In this document: positions 1 through 6,729 of the stretch, one piece after another
How positions within the stretch are numbered: the first letter of the stretch is position 1
How the letters are laid out: every line of letters begins with the position of its first letter
Origin: Clostridia bacterium
GTDB taxonomy: Bacteria; Bacillota; Clostridia; Oscillospirales; UBA644
Assembly: GCA_017424085.1 (NCBI GenBank)
Contig: JAFPBP010000007.1
Span: 1-9,250 of the forward strand
Direction of reading: 5' to 3'
Length of the DNA stretch: 9,250 bases
Position numbers and translations under genes: made by a program
The notes under the pieces: generated by a model
Seen by the model: the letters and a program-made list of their open reading frames with translations, nothing else
What the model was told of the DNA's origin: nothing
The model's database searches: none

Positions 1-129
1 GCATACAACAGATGCAAGATCTGCGGAAGACCTCATGCTTACCTGAGAAAGTACGGCATCTGCCGTATCTGCTTCCGTGAACTGGCTTACAAGGGTCAGA
101 TTCCCGGCGTCCGCAAGGCAAGCTGGTAA
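1..129 (+). CDS. rpsN: Small ribosomal subunit protein S14, type Z (5'-truncated by window)
   Basis: This is the C-terminal 42 residues of S14, a protein of the 30S head next to S3, S10 and S19 that contacts 16S rRNA. The frame is open from base 1 and ends with TAA at 127-129. Two CxxC pairs are visible at residues 5/8 and 21/24 of the fragment. If the protein has the usual 61 residues of the zinc-type (Z) form, these become C24, C27, C40 and C43, the standard zinc-ribbon positions, so about 19 residues lie before the window. The ending (QIPGVRKASW) is the family's usual one. The following gene, rpsH, is its normal spc-operon neighbour. The truncation is due only to the window edge. The short zinc form rather than the long zinc-free form is what Firmicutes carry in this operon. 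Confidence 0.97.
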   Translation, partial: AYNRCKICGRPHAYLRKYGICRICFRELAYKGQIPGVRKASW

Positions 130-159
130 TCAGGGCAAGAAGGAAAAGGAGGTTCTATT

Positions 160-558
160 ATGCATATTACTGATCCCGTTGCAGATATGCTCACCCGTAT
201 CCGCAATGCGAACGACGCAAAGCACGAATGCGTTGAGATCCCTGCGTCCAACATGAAGAAGGCAATCGCTCAGATTCTTGTTGACGAAGGCTACGTCAAG
301 GCATTCACCGTGACCGAAGACGGCAAGCAGGGCATGATGAATGTCACGCTGAAGTACGGTCCCAATAAAACCAAAGTCATCCAGGGAATCAAGCGCGTTT
401 CCAAGCCCGGTCTGAGATGCTACGCGAGCAGCGAAGATATGCCCAAGGTTATCCGCGGCATGGGTATCGCCATCGTGTCTACCTCGAAGGGTGTTATGAC
501 CGATAAGGCTGCTCGTCGCCTCAACGTCGGCGGCGAAGTCCTCGCTTACGTTTGGTAA
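160..558 (+). CDS. rpsH: Small ribosomal subunit protein S8
   Basis: S8 is a primary 16S rRNA-binding protein that organises the central domain (helices 20, 21 and 25) during 30S assembly. The product has 132 residues, the normal length. The N-terminus (MHITDPVADMLTRIRNA) is the conserved S8 start, and the C-terminal signature STSKGVMTD at residues 107-115 is followed by GGEVLAYVW, the usual end. The ATG at 160 is preceded by a strong Shine-Dalgarno, AAAAGGAGG at about 144-152. In E. coli S8 represses the spc operon by binding its mRNA near rplE. The equivalent site would lie upstream of this window, so regulation cannot be judged here. It sits between rpsN and rplF as in nearly all bacteria. 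Confidence 0.99.
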   Translation: MHITDPVADMLTRIRNANDAKHECVEIPASNMKKAIAQILVDEGYVKAFTVTEDGKQGMMNVTLKYGPNKTKVIQGIKRVSKPGLRCYASSEDMPKVIRGMGIAIVSTSKGVMTDKAARRLNVGGEVLAYVW

Positions 559-615
559 GTTGTGTTTCCCCCGAACAGGCAAGATGACAAACTACAGTGA
601 AAGGAAAGTCACGCA

Positions 616-1164
616 ATGTCAAGAATTGGTAGAAAGCCTATAAATATACCCGCCGGTGTTACTGTAACATTGGTGCCCGAATCCAACCATATCACCGTTA
701 AGGGTCCCAAGGGTACGCTCGAAAGAGATCTGCACCCCGCAATGACCGTTACGGTGGAAGGGGATACCGTTCTGGTTACCCGTTCCAACGATGAGAAGCT
801 CAACCGCTCTCTCCACGGTCTGACCAGAACCCTCGTTGCCAATATGATTGAAGGTGTCACCAACGGTTATTCCAAGACTCTGGAAATCCAGGGCGTCGGC
901 TACAGAGTAGCAAAGCAGGGCACTGCAATCAACCTGACCCTGGGCTTCTCTCATCCCGTAGTCGTGGATGCTGTTGCAGGCATCACTCTCGACGTTCCCG
1001 ATCCCTCCAAGATCGTTGTTTCCGGCTGCGATAAGCAGATGGTCGGTCAGGTCGCTGCAGAGATCCGTGGAATCAAACCCCCCGAACCGTATCATGGCAA
1101 GGGCGTCCGTTATGCGGGTGAATATGTCCGCATGAAGGAAGGTAAGGCAGGTAAGGGTAAATAA
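616..1164 (+). CDS. rplF: Large ribosomal subunit protein L6
   Basis: L6 binds 23S rRNA near the sarcin-ricin loop and the base of the L7/L12 stalk, and is important for late 50S assembly and factor binding. The product has 182 residues, with the two tandem L6 folds at roughly residues 1-82 and 90-170. Visible signatures are MSRIGRKPI at the start and PPEPYHGKGVRYAGE from residue 155, the classic L6 motif, followed by a lysine- and glycine-rich tail. The ATG at 616 has an AAAGGA element at 600-605. This is a weaker and slightly more distant Shine-Dalgarno than those of its neighbours, and the 57-base gap before it is the widest among the ribosomal genes of the first 2.7 kb. No hairpin or promoter stood out in that gap. 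Confidence 0.99.
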   Translation: MSRIGRKPINIPAGVTVTLVPESNHITVKGPKGTLERDLHPAMTVTVEGDTVLVTRSNDEKLNRSLHGLTRTLVANMIEGVTNGYSKTLEIQGVGYRVAKQGTAINLTLGFSHPVVVDAVAGITLDVPDPSKIVVSGCDKQMVGQVAAEIRGIKPPEPYHGKGVRYAGEYVRMKEGKAGKGK

Positions 1165-1211
1165 TCCCACCCGCCCGTGAATCACTCAATCATATAGGAG
1201 GATAACACAAC

Positions 1212-1571
1212 ATGACCAGCAGAAAAGATGCTAACATTATCAGAAAAAAGCGTCATGCCCGTGTCCGCGGAAAGATTTCCGGCACCGCTGATTGCCCCCG
1301 TCTGAATGTTTACAGATCTTTGAAAAATATCTACGCTCAGATCATCGACGATACCACCGGCACCACCCTGGTTGCCGCTTCTACCGTCGGTAAGAACTTC
1401 TCTGAATACGGCGGAAATAAGGCTGCCGCGAAGAAGGTCGGCGAGACCATCGCGAAGCTCGCTCTCGAAAAAGGCATCAAGGACGTCGTTTTTGACCGCG
1501 GCGGTTACCTGTATCACGGTCGCGTAAAAGAATTAGCCGAAGGTGCCAGAGAAGCTGGCCTGAATTTCTGA
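1212..1571 (+). CDS. rplR: Large ribosomal subunit protein L18
   Basis: L18 binds 5S rRNA together with L5 and helps dock it in the central protuberance of the 50S subunit. The product has 119 residues, normal for the family. It has a basic N-terminal tail, the PRLNVYRS strand at residues 29-36, and the strongly conserved C-terminal block FDRGGYLYHGRVKELAEGAR from residue 94. The ATG at 1212 follows AGGAGG within about 1197-1202 at good spacing. It ends with TGA at 1569-1571, 24 bases before rpsE, and its place between rplF and rpsE is the universal spc order. Nothing about it is unusual. Confidence 0.99.
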   Translation: MTSRKDANIIRKKRHARVRGKISGTADCPRLNVYRSLKNIYAQIIDDTTGTTLVAASTVGKNFSEYGGNKAAAKKVGETIAKLALEKGIKDVVFDRGGYLYHGRVKELAEGAREAGLNF

Positions 1572-1595
1572 GTTTCAAGGAGGATAACAGAAATT

Positions 1596-2102
1596 ATGAA
1601 TGAAAGAATTGATGCGTCCACCTTGTCCCTGACTACCGAAAAAATGATTTGCCTCACCCGTGTTTCCAAGACCGTTAAGGGCGGCCGGAAATTCAAGTTC
1701 ACCGCTCTGATGGTTGTCGGCGACGGCAACGGTCACGTGGGCGTTGGTCTGGGCAAGTCCGTTGAAATCAACGATGCAGTCAACAAGGGCATCGAAGACG
1801 CTAAGAAGAATCTCGTCAGTGTTTCCCTGAAGGGCACCACCCTCCCCCACGAAGTCGTCGCTACCTTCGGCGCTTCTCAGGTCGTGATGAAGCCCGCTGC
1901 CCCCGGTACCGGTGTTATCGCCGGCGGTGCCGTTCGCGATATCCTGCAGGCTGCAGGCGTCAAGGACGTTCGTACCAAGGCTCTTCGCTCCCGGAACCCC
2001 CAGAACCTTGCCAACGCTACCATCGCAGGTCTGAAGGCTCTGCGTACCGTTGCTGAGGTTGCTGAGACCCGTGGCAAGACTGTCCAGGAAATCCTGGGTT
2101 GA
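1596..2102 (+). CDS. rpsE: Small ribosomal subunit protein S5
   Basis: S5 lies at the mRNA entry channel on the back of the 30S subunit. It contributes to decoding fidelity and mRNA unwinding and is the site of spectinomycin-resistance and ram mutations. The product has 168 residues. An N-terminal double-stranded-RNA-binding-like domain covers about residues 16-80 (TRVSKTVKGGRKFKFTAL, then VVGDGNGHVGVGLGK), and the C-terminal domain includes PAAPGTGVIAGG at residues 100-111. The ATG at 1596 has AAGGAGG at about 1577-1583. All of its roughly 19 glycine codons are GGC or GGT, a sign of strong translational selection. Its stop (TGA, 2100-2102) overlaps the start of the rpmD Shine-Dalgarno, so translation of the two is probably coupled. 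Confidence 0.99.
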   Translation: MNERIDASTLSLTTEKMICLTRVSKTVKGGRKFKFTALMVVGDGNGHVGVGLGKSVEINDAVNKGIEDAKKNLVSVSLKGTTLPHEVVATFGASQVVMKPAAPGTGVIAGGAVRDILQAAGVKDVRTKALRSRNPQNLANATIAGLKALRTVAEVAETRGKTVQEILG

Positions 2103-2115
2103 GGAGGATGCGAAG

Positions 2116-2283
2116 ATGAAAATTACCCTCGTTAAAAGCCTGATCGGCAGACATCCCGATCACGTTAAGACTGCAAAGTCTTTGAACCTCAATAAGATCG
2201 GTGACGTTACCGTGCAGCCCGACAACGCTGCTACCAAAGGTAAGGTTGCGCAGATCGCTTATATGATCAAAGTTGAAGACTGA
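2116..2283 (+). CDS. rpmD: Large ribosomal subunit protein L30
   Basis: L30 is a small 50S protein near the 5S rRNA and domain II of 23S rRNA. The product has 55 residues, within the family's usual 55-60. The N-terminus MKITLVKSLIGRHPDH matches the conserved L30 opening, and IAYMIKVED at the end matches the conserved last strand. The ATG at 2116 follows GAGGAGG at 2101-2107, which overlaps the rpsE stop codon. An ATG at 2108 is out of frame and too close to the Shine-Dalgarno. An ATG further upstream at 2050 would be in frame but lies deep inside rpsE without support, so it is rejected. L30 is absent from some bacterial lineages but is normal between rpsE and rplO in Firmicutes. Confidence 0.98.
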   Translation: MKITLVKSLIGRHPDHVKTAKSLNLNKIGDVTVQPDNAATKGKVAQIAYMIKVED

Positions 2284-2292
2284 AAAGGAGGT
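2283..2292 (+). promoter_or_regulatory. Strong Shine-Dalgarno that fixes the rplO start
   Basis: AAAAGGAGGT is a near-perfect match to the 16S 3' end. It lies with 8 bases between its last G and the ATG at 2300. An in-frame ATG at 2273, inside the end of rpmD, has no comparable element before it and would add nine residues not seen in the L15 family. Confidence 0.9.
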
Positions 2293-2299
2293 ATACCAG

Positions 2300-2746
2300 A
2301 TGAAATTGTCTGATTTGGCTCCCGCATACGGTTCTACTCACGTTGCTAAGCGCAAGGGCAGAGGTGCCGGCACCGGCAACGGTAAGACCGCAGGTAAGGG
2401 TCATAAGGGTCAGAACGCTCGTTCCGGCGGCGGTGTCCGCGTCGGCTTCGAAGGCGGTCAGATGCCCATTTACAGAAGACTTCCGAAGCGCGGCTTCAAC
2501 AACCTCCGCTTCACCAAGACCTACCAGGTCGTTAACGTCGGCGCGCTCAACGATTTCGCTGAAAACAGCGTGATCACCTCCGAAGAGCTCCTGAAGAAGG
2601 GCTTGATCTCGGACGTTGAAGCTCCCGTAAAATTCCTCGGTGACGGCGAACTCGAAGTGAAGGGCCTCACCGTTAAGGCTGCTAAGTTCTCTGCAACCGC
2701 AGCCCAGAAGATCGAAGCTGCGGGCGGGAAAGCAGAGGTGCTGTAA
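2300..2746 (+). CDS. rplO: Large ribosomal subunit protein L15
   Basis: L15 is a 50S assembly protein with a long basic extension that threads into 23S rRNA. The product has 148 residues, typical for the family. It opens with MKLSDLAPAYGS. The glycine- and lysine-rich extension runs from about residue 16 to 53 (KRKGRGAGTGNGKTAGKG and onward), with GGQMPIYRRLPKRGF at 52-66. The globular C-terminal domain covers about 75-148 and ends VKAAKFSATAAQKIEAAGG followed by KAEVL. The start at 2300 is chosen over the in-frame ATG at 2273 because of the Shine-Dalgarno and family length. The stop is separated from the secY ATG by only three bases, and the secY ribosome-binding site lies within the last codons of rplO. 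Confidence 0.98.
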   Translation: MKLSDLAPAYGSTHVAKRKGRGAGTGNGKTAGKGHKGQNARSGGGVRVGFEGGQMPIYRRLPKRGFNNLRFTKTYQVVNVGALNDFAENSVITSEELLKKGLISDVEAPVKFLGDGELEVKGLTVKAAKFSATAAQKIEAAGGKAEVL

Positions 2747-2749
2747 GGT

Positions 2750-4054
2750 ATGGGAATCCTCACAACCCTCCGGAACGCATGGAAAATCGCTGATCTGAGA
2801 AAGAAGATCCTTTACACCTTGATGATCATCGTTCTCTTCCGGATCGGTGCAAGTATTCCTGTTCCTTTCCTCGACGCAGACATGGTCGAATCCTACTTCA
2901 CCAGCGGTAACACCCTGTTGGGGTACATGAACATGCTCTCCGGTAATGCCCTCAGCGTTGGTACTCTGTTCGCGCTGACCATTCAGCCTTACATCAACGC
3001 AAGCATTATCATTCAGCTCCTCACCGTTGCGATCCCCTATTTTGAGCGCCTCGCCAAAGACGACAGCGCCGAAAAGAAGGGCCGCAAGAAGCTGAATATC
3101 ATCACCCGTTATTCCACCATCGCCATTGCCCTGCTTCAGGCTTTCGGTTACTATCAGATCCTGAACAGCGCCAATGCTATCACCATTGCGGGCAACACCT
3201 TCCAGTCCATCCTCGCTGCTTGCACCATCATCTTCTCTTTGGTCGCAGGCTCCATGCTGGTTATGTGGATGGGTGAATGCATCGATGAAAAGGGTATCGG
3301 CAACGGTATCTCCATGATCCTCTTTGCATCCATCGTTTCCCGTGCTCCCGATCTGCTCACCTTCGTGATCGGATCCTTCGGTGAAGGTGGTAAGTGGTGG
3401 CTGGCGATCATCATCGTCATTCTGGCAGTTGCAATGCTGGGACTCATCGTCTTCATGGACAGTGCGGAACGCCGCATCACCATCCAGTATGCAAAGCGTC
3501 AGGTCGGCCGCAGAATCTACGGCGGACAGAAGCAGCAGCTCCCCATCAAGGTCTGCATGACCGGCGTTATGCCCATTATCTTCGCATTCGCCATCACTTC
3601 TCTCCCCGCAACCATCGCTGCGTTCCTTCCCAAGACCAACGGATTCGTTGTCTTTACGGAAAAGTATTTCGGTCAAACCAGCATCGCTTATATGCTCCTC
3701 AGCTTCGCGCTGATCATTGCGTTTAACTACTTCTATATCGCAATTCAGTACAACGCGGCTGATATTGCCAAGCAGTTGAGAGATAACGGCGGTACCATCC
3801 CCGGTATCCGTCCCGGTCGTCCCACCGTTGACTTTATCATGAATACGGTCAACAAGATCACCCTCTTCGGTGCGATCTATCTGGGCGTCATCGCTATCTT
3901 CCCCTACATTCTGCAGGCAATCTTCCCCGTAGACCTTGCAAACATCGCTCTGGGCGGTACTTCTATGATGATTCTCGTCTCTGTTTCTCTGGAAACCGTT
4001 AAGGTTCTGGAAGCTCAGATGATTCAGCGTAATATGCCCAGCGTGCTTGATTGA
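2750..4054 (+). CDS. secY: Protein translocase channel subunit SecY
   Basis: SecY is the membrane pore of the Sec translocon. With SecE and SecG it exports preproteins driven by SecA, and it inserts membrane proteins from the ribosome. The product has 434 residues, with about ten hydrophobic helices by eye: near 20-38, 72-94, 118-138, 152-174, 183-207, 216-236, 266-292, 311-333, 368-391 and 397-415. The plug region is near 58-68 (NMLSGNAL). Family marks are IQPYINASIIIQLL at 78-91, GIGNGIS at 182-188, PGIRPG at 351-356 and GGTSMMILVSVSLETVKVLE near 402-421. Basic cytosolic loops at 239-266 and 338-359 are the expected ribosome and SecA contact loops. The start is coupled to rplO: GAGGTG at 2735-2740 serves as its Shine-Dalgarno. 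It is a housekeeping SecY rather than an accessory SecY2, given its place in the spc operon. Confidence 0.99.
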   Translation: MGILTTLRNAWKIADLRKKILYTLMIIVLFRIGASIPVPFLDADMVESYFTSGNTLLGYMNMLSGNALSVGTLFALTIQPYINASIIIQLLTVAIPYFERLAKDDSAEKKGRKKLNIITRYSTIAIALLQAFGYYQILNSANAITIAGNTFQSILAACTIIFSLVAGSMLVMWMGECIDEKGIGNGISMILFASIVSRAPDLLTFVIGSFGEGGKWWLAIIIVILAVAMLGLIVFMDSAERRITIQYAKRQVGRRIYGGQKQQLPIKVCMTGVMPIIFAFAITSLPATIAAFLPKTNGFVVFTEKYFGQTSIAYMLLSFALIIAFNYFYIAIQYNAADIAKQLRDNGGTIPGIRPGRPTVDFIMNTVNKITLFGAIYLGVIAIFPYILQAIFPVDLANIALGGTSMMILVSVSLETVKVLEAQMIQRNMPSVLD

Positions 4055-4056
4055 CG

Positions 4057-4061
4057 GGTGA
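4057..4061 (+). promoter_or_regulatory. Shine-Dalgarno that supports the ATG start of adk
   Basis: GGTGA matches the 3' half of the consensus AGGAGGTGA and ends five bases before the ATG at 4067. A GTG at 4058 is in frame and lies inside this element, and nothing resembling a Shine-Dalgarno precedes it, so the ATG is preferred. Confidence 0.6.
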
Positions 4062-4066
4062 GCGCC

Positions 4067-4711
4067 ATGAGATTGATTCTTCTTGGTGCTCCCGGCGCAG
4101 GCAAGGGTACTCAGGCGGAGATCATTTCCGAAAAGTTCGGAATTCCTCAGATCTCCACCGGAGCCATCCTTCGCGCTGCCGTTGCGGAGCAGACTCCCCT
4201 CGGTCAGAAGGTCGAAAAAGTCATGCAGTCCGGCGGACTGGTCGCAGACGAAGACGTGATCGCCCTCGTCCGTGAGCGGTTCGGTAAGCCCGACTGTGCA
4301 AACGGCTTCATTCTCGACGGTTTCCCCCGTACCATTCCTCAGGCGGAAGCGCTGGACGTGATGCTCACCGAAATGGGCATCGGCATCGATCTGGCAGTCA
4401 GCCTGGAGGTGGAAGCGGAGAAGATCGTTGCTCGCATGAGCGGCCGCCGTACCTGCCCCGTCTGCGGAGCTACGTACCACGTGGTCTATAAGCCCTCCTC
4501 GAAGGGTGAAATTTGCGACAAGTGCGGAGCGGGTCTGACCACTCGTGCCGACGACAGAGAAGAGGTCGTTCGCGACCGTCTCGCAGTTTACGAAAAGCAA
4601 ACTGCGCCTCTGAAAAACTACTATGCTCAGCAGAATAAACTGAGACTTGTCGAAGGTCAGGAAGAACTGGCCGACACCACCGCTCTGATGGAAAAGGCCC
4701 TCGTTCTGTAA
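4067..4711 (+). CDS. adk: Adenylate kinase, zinc-LID form
   Basis: Adenylate kinase converts ATP + AMP to 2 ADP in the cytosol and keeps the adenylate pool balanced. The product has 214 residues from ATG 4067, the usual length of the long bacterial form. The P-loop is GAPGAGKGT at residues 7-15. The AMP-binding region includes STGAILRAAV at 30-39 and DGFPRT at 84-89. The LID at about 126-162 carries four cysteines, C130, C133, C150 and C153 (TCPVCG and ICDKCG), the zinc-binding set of Gram-positive enzymes. The GRR before it and the RADDREE that follows include the expected catalytic arginines. It starts 12 bases after the secY stop, the standard Firmicute arrangement. An alternative GTG start at 4058 would add three residues. 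Confidence 0.98.
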   Translation: MRLILLGAPGAGKGTQAEIISEKFGIPQISTGAILRAAVAEQTPLGQKVEKVMQSGGLVADEDVIALVRERFGKPDCANGFILDGFPRTIPQAEALDVMLTEMGIGIDLAVSLEVEAEKIVARMSGRRTCPVCGATYHVVYKPSSKGEICDKCGAGLTTRADDREEVVRDRLAVYEKQTAPLKNYYAQQNKLRLVEGQEELADTTALMEKALVL

Positions 4712-4732
4712 GAAGAAAGAGAAGGTTTCCCA

Positions 4733-5485
4733 ATGGTAACATTGAAATCACAGCGGGAAATTGATTTGATGCGTCGTGCCGGCGAGATCGCCGCCGAAGT
4801 CCTCCAAATCGGAGGCGCGGAGGTCCGTCCCGGCGTCACGACAAAGCATATCAATGACGTAATGCACAAGTTTATTAAGAGCAAAAACGCGAAAGCCTCG
4901 TTTCTGGGGTACGGCGGATTCCCTGCGGTGGCATGCATCTCGGTAAACGATGAGGTCATCCACGGAATCCCGTCGGGGCGTTTGCTCACCGATGGAGATA
5001 TCGTGAGTATTGATGTCGGTGTTCTGCTCAACGGCTACCATTCCGATAACGCGGCAACCTTCCCCTGCGGAACGGTTTCCCCCGAAGCACAGAAACTGAT
5101 CGACGTGACCCGCCAATCCTTCTACGAGGGATTGAAGTTCGTCCGCCCCGGCTACCGCTTGGGTGACGTGGGATACGCCATCAGCTCCTATGCGCACCAG
5201 CACGGATTCTCCGTGGTGCGGGATTATATCGGTCATGGAGTGGGAACACAGTTACACGAAGATCCCGACGTTCCCAACTACGGGGTCCGCGGCAAGGGCT
5301 TGCGCCTGCAAAAGGGGATGGTCATCGCCATCGAACCCATGATCAATGCAGGCGGATTCCAAGTGCAGCAGATCCATCCCAACGGGTGGACCGTGGTAAC
5401 GAAGGACGGCAGCCTCTCGGCTCACTACGAGAATACCGTTGCCGTAACTGACGACGAGCCGTTAATACTCACATCTCAATCCTGA
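4733..5485 (+). CDS. map: Methionine aminopeptidase, type I
   Basis: This enzyme removes the initiator Met from nascent proteins whose second residue is small. The product has 250 residues, the normal size of type Ia enzymes, in one pita-bread domain. The five metal ligands are visible as D94 (SIDVG), D105 (HSDNAATF), H168 (GHGVG), E201 (EPMIN) and E233 (HYENT). H77 (VIHGIP) and H175 match the substrate-side histidines. It has no N-terminal zinc-finger extension, so it is not type Ib/c. The ATG at 4733 follows GAAGGT at 4721-4726. Its codon use is clearly less biased than that of its neighbours: 16 of 29 glycines are GGA or GGG and TTA occurs twice. This suggests lower expression per transcript. 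It ends 15 bases before infA. Confidence 0.98.
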   Translation: MVTLKSQREIDLMRRAGEIAAEVLQIGGAEVRPGVTTKHINDVMHKFIKSKNAKASFLGYGGFPAVACISVNDEVIHGIPSGRLLTDGDIVSIDVGVLLNGYHSDNAATFPCGTVSPEAQKLIDVTRQSFYEGLKFVRPGYRLGDVGYAISSYAHQHGFSVVRDYIGHGVGTQLHEDPDVPNYGVRGKGLRLQKGMVIAIEPMINAGGFQVQQIHPNGWTVVTKDGSLSAHYENTVAVTDDEPLILTSQS

Positions 5486-5500
5486 TTCCGGAGGTTTTTC

Positions 5501-5746
5501 ATGGCAAAAGATGGTGTTATCGAAATTGAAGGCGTAGTTGTTGAAACTCTGCCCAATACGAAGTTCATTGTGGAACTGATCAATGGACACAAAATCACCG
5601 CTTATATCTCAGGCAGACTGAGAGACAACAATATCCGGATTCTTCTCGGCGATAAGGTGACCGTGGAAATGTCCCCCTACGATCTGACCAAGGGTCGGAT
5701 CACCTGGCGGAACGCAGGTCCCCGCAAGCCGGTCGGATCCAACTGA
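5501..5746 (+). CDS. infA: Translation initiation factor IF-1, with a short C-terminal tail
   Basis: IF-1 binds the 30S A site during initiation and works with IF-2 and IF-3 to control start-tRNA selection. It is a single S1-like OB fold. The product has 81 residues, against about 72 for the usual family member. Residues 1-70 match throughout: MAKDGVIEIEG, VVETLPNTKF, ELINGH, IRILLGDKV and SPYDLTKGRITWR. The extra length is a tail after R70 (NAGPRKPVGSN) that is not part of the common IF-1. Within the fold, RDNNIRILLGD replaces the more usual RM-x-x-IRILPGD, a small change in the conserved loop. The ATG at 5501 follows GGAGG at about 5489-5493. Many Clostridia have a small KOW-domain gene between map and infA, but here only 15 bases separate them. 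Confidence 0.98.
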   Translation: MAKDGVIEIEGVVVETLPNTKFIVELINGHKITAYISGRLRDNNIRILLGDKVTVEMSPYDLTKGRITWRNAGPRKPVGSN

Positions 5747-5781
5747 ATGCAAACAATGCTTCATTTAAGGAGGTATTCATT

Positions 5782-5895
5782 ATGAAGGTACGTCCTTCTG
5801 TAAAACCCATGTGCGAGAAATGCAAGGTTATCAAGCGTAAAGGCAAAGTAATGGTCATCTGCTCTGATCCTAAGCATAAGCAGACGCAGGGCTAA
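5782..5895 (+). CDS. rpmJ: Large ribosomal subunit protein L36, zinc form
   Basis: L36 is the smallest 50S protein and bridges 23S rRNA domains near the stalk base. The frame gives 37 residues, the standard length: MKVRPSVKPMCEKCK, then KGKVMVICSDPKHKQTQG. The zinc ligands C11, C14, C27 and H32 are all present, so this is the zinc-binding (C+) paralogue. The ATG at 5782 has an ideal Shine-Dalgarno, TAAGGAGGT at 5766-5774, and the stop is TAA at 5893-5895. Its position between infA and rpsM is conserved. The gene is easily missed because of its length, but every conserved residue is in place. Confidence 0.98.
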   Translation: MKVRPSVKPMCEKCKVIKRKGKVMVICSDPKHKQTQG

Positions 5896-5915
5896 TGAAA
5901 TTGGAGGTAAATTAA

Positions 5916-6284
5916 ATGGCAAGAATTTCCGGTGTGGATCTGCCTAACGCCAAGAGAGTCGAGATCGGCTTGACTTACATCTATGGCATCGGCATCAACC
6001 AGTCCAAAGTTATCCTTGCGGAGACCGGCATCAACCCCGATACCCGCGTGAAGGATCTGTCCGAAAACGAGATTGGCTTGCTTCGTGATTACATCGACAA
6101 AAATCTCACTGTCGAAGGTGACCTTCGCAGAGAGGTTGCGATGAACATTAAGAGAATGGTCGAAATCGGCTGCTATAAGGGCGTTCGTCACAGAAAGAGC
6201 CTGCCCGTTCACGGTCAGCGCACCAAGACCAACGCAAGAACCCGCAAAGGTCCCGTCAAGACCGTAGCGAACAAGAAGAAATAA
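5916..6284 (+). CDS. rpsM: Small ribosomal subunit protein S13
   Basis: S13 sits in the 30S head, contacts the P-site tRNA through its C-terminal tail and forms bridges to the 50S proteins L5 and L31. The product has 122 residues. The N-terminal helical domain opens MARISGVDLPNAKRVEIGL with YIYGIG at residues 21-26, and the basic tail contains RHRKSLPVHGQRTKTNARTR from residue 91, the diagnostic S13 motif. It ends in a lysine run. The ATG at 5916 follows TTGGAGGTAA at 5901-5910. It heads the classical alpha operon, but only 20 bases separate it from rpmJ and no promoter is visible, so it is probably cotranscribed with the spc genes. Confidence 0.99.
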   Translation: MARISGVDLPNAKRVEIGLTYIYGIGINQSKVILAETGINPDTRVKDLSENEIGLLRDYIDKNLTVEGDLRREVAMNIKRMVEIGCYKGVRHRKSLPVHGQRTKTNARTRKGPVKTVANKKK

Positions 6285-6306
6285 TAGCAGTTAGGAGGAT
6301 ATCAGA

Positions 6307-6711
6307 ATGGCACAGCAGAAATCTGCTAAAAAAGTTGCGATCAAGAGACGCAAGGAAAAAAAGAATATTGAAAAAGGCGCTGCTCATATCTGCTCCAGCT
6401 TCAACAACACCATCGTCACCATCACCGACGTTAACGGAAACACCCTGTCTTGGGCTTCCGCCGGTGAGCTGGGCTTCCGCGGCTCCAAGAAGTCTACTCC
6501 CTTCGCTGCTCAGACCGCCGCTGAAACCGCCGCTAAGGCTGCTATGGAGCATGGTCTGAAGACCGTTGAAGTTTACGTAAAGGGCCCCGGTACCGGTCGT
6601 GAATCTGCCATCCGTGCTCTGCAGACCGCAGGTCTGGATGTCACCATGATCAAGGACGTGACCCCCATTCCTCACAACGGCTGCCGTCCCCCCAAAAGAA
6701 GACGCGTATAA
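6307..6711 (+). CDS. rpsK: Small ribosomal subunit protein S11
   Basis: S11 is in the 30S platform near the E site and mRNA exit, and pairs with S18 and S21. The product has 134 residues, within the normal range. Recognisable blocks are AHICSSFNNTIVTITDVNGN from residue 26, SWASAGELGFRGSKKSTPFA from 48, and VKGPGTGRESAIRAL at 91-105. The C-terminus is DVTPIPHNGCRPPKRRRV, the usual S11 end. The lysine-rich N-terminus (residues 8-23) is common in Gram-positives. The ATG at 6307 follows TTAGGAGGAT at 6291-6300. It ends 18 bases before rpsD. Confidence 0.99.
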   Translation: MAQQKSAKKVAIKRRKEKKNIEKGAAHICSSFNNTIVTITDVNGNTLSWASAGELGFRGSKKSTPFAAQTAAETAAKAAMEHGLKTVEVYVKGPGTGRESAIRALQTAGLDVTMIKDVTPIPHNGCRPPKRRRV

Positions 6712-6729
6712 CGGAGGTATTGAAAGAAT

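Noticed and set aside
2273..2299. Upstream in-frame ATG for rplO overlapping the end of rpmD
   Set aside because: The ideal Shine-Dalgarno at 2283-2292 lies between it and the ATG at 2300, and L15 proteins begin MKLSDL or similar.
4058..4066. GTG start for adk three codons upstream
   Set aside because: No Shine-Dalgarno lies before it and the GTG is itself part of the GGTGA that serves the ATG at 4067. The ATG start gives the standard 214-residue enzyme.
2267..4600. A 777-codon open frame on the minus strand opposite rplO, secY and adk
   Set aside because: It is in exact codon register with three conserved genes and stays open because they avoid TTA, CTA and TCA. Its translation is rich in Asp, Asn, His and Gly with no recognisable domain, and it has no ribosome-binding site that I can support.
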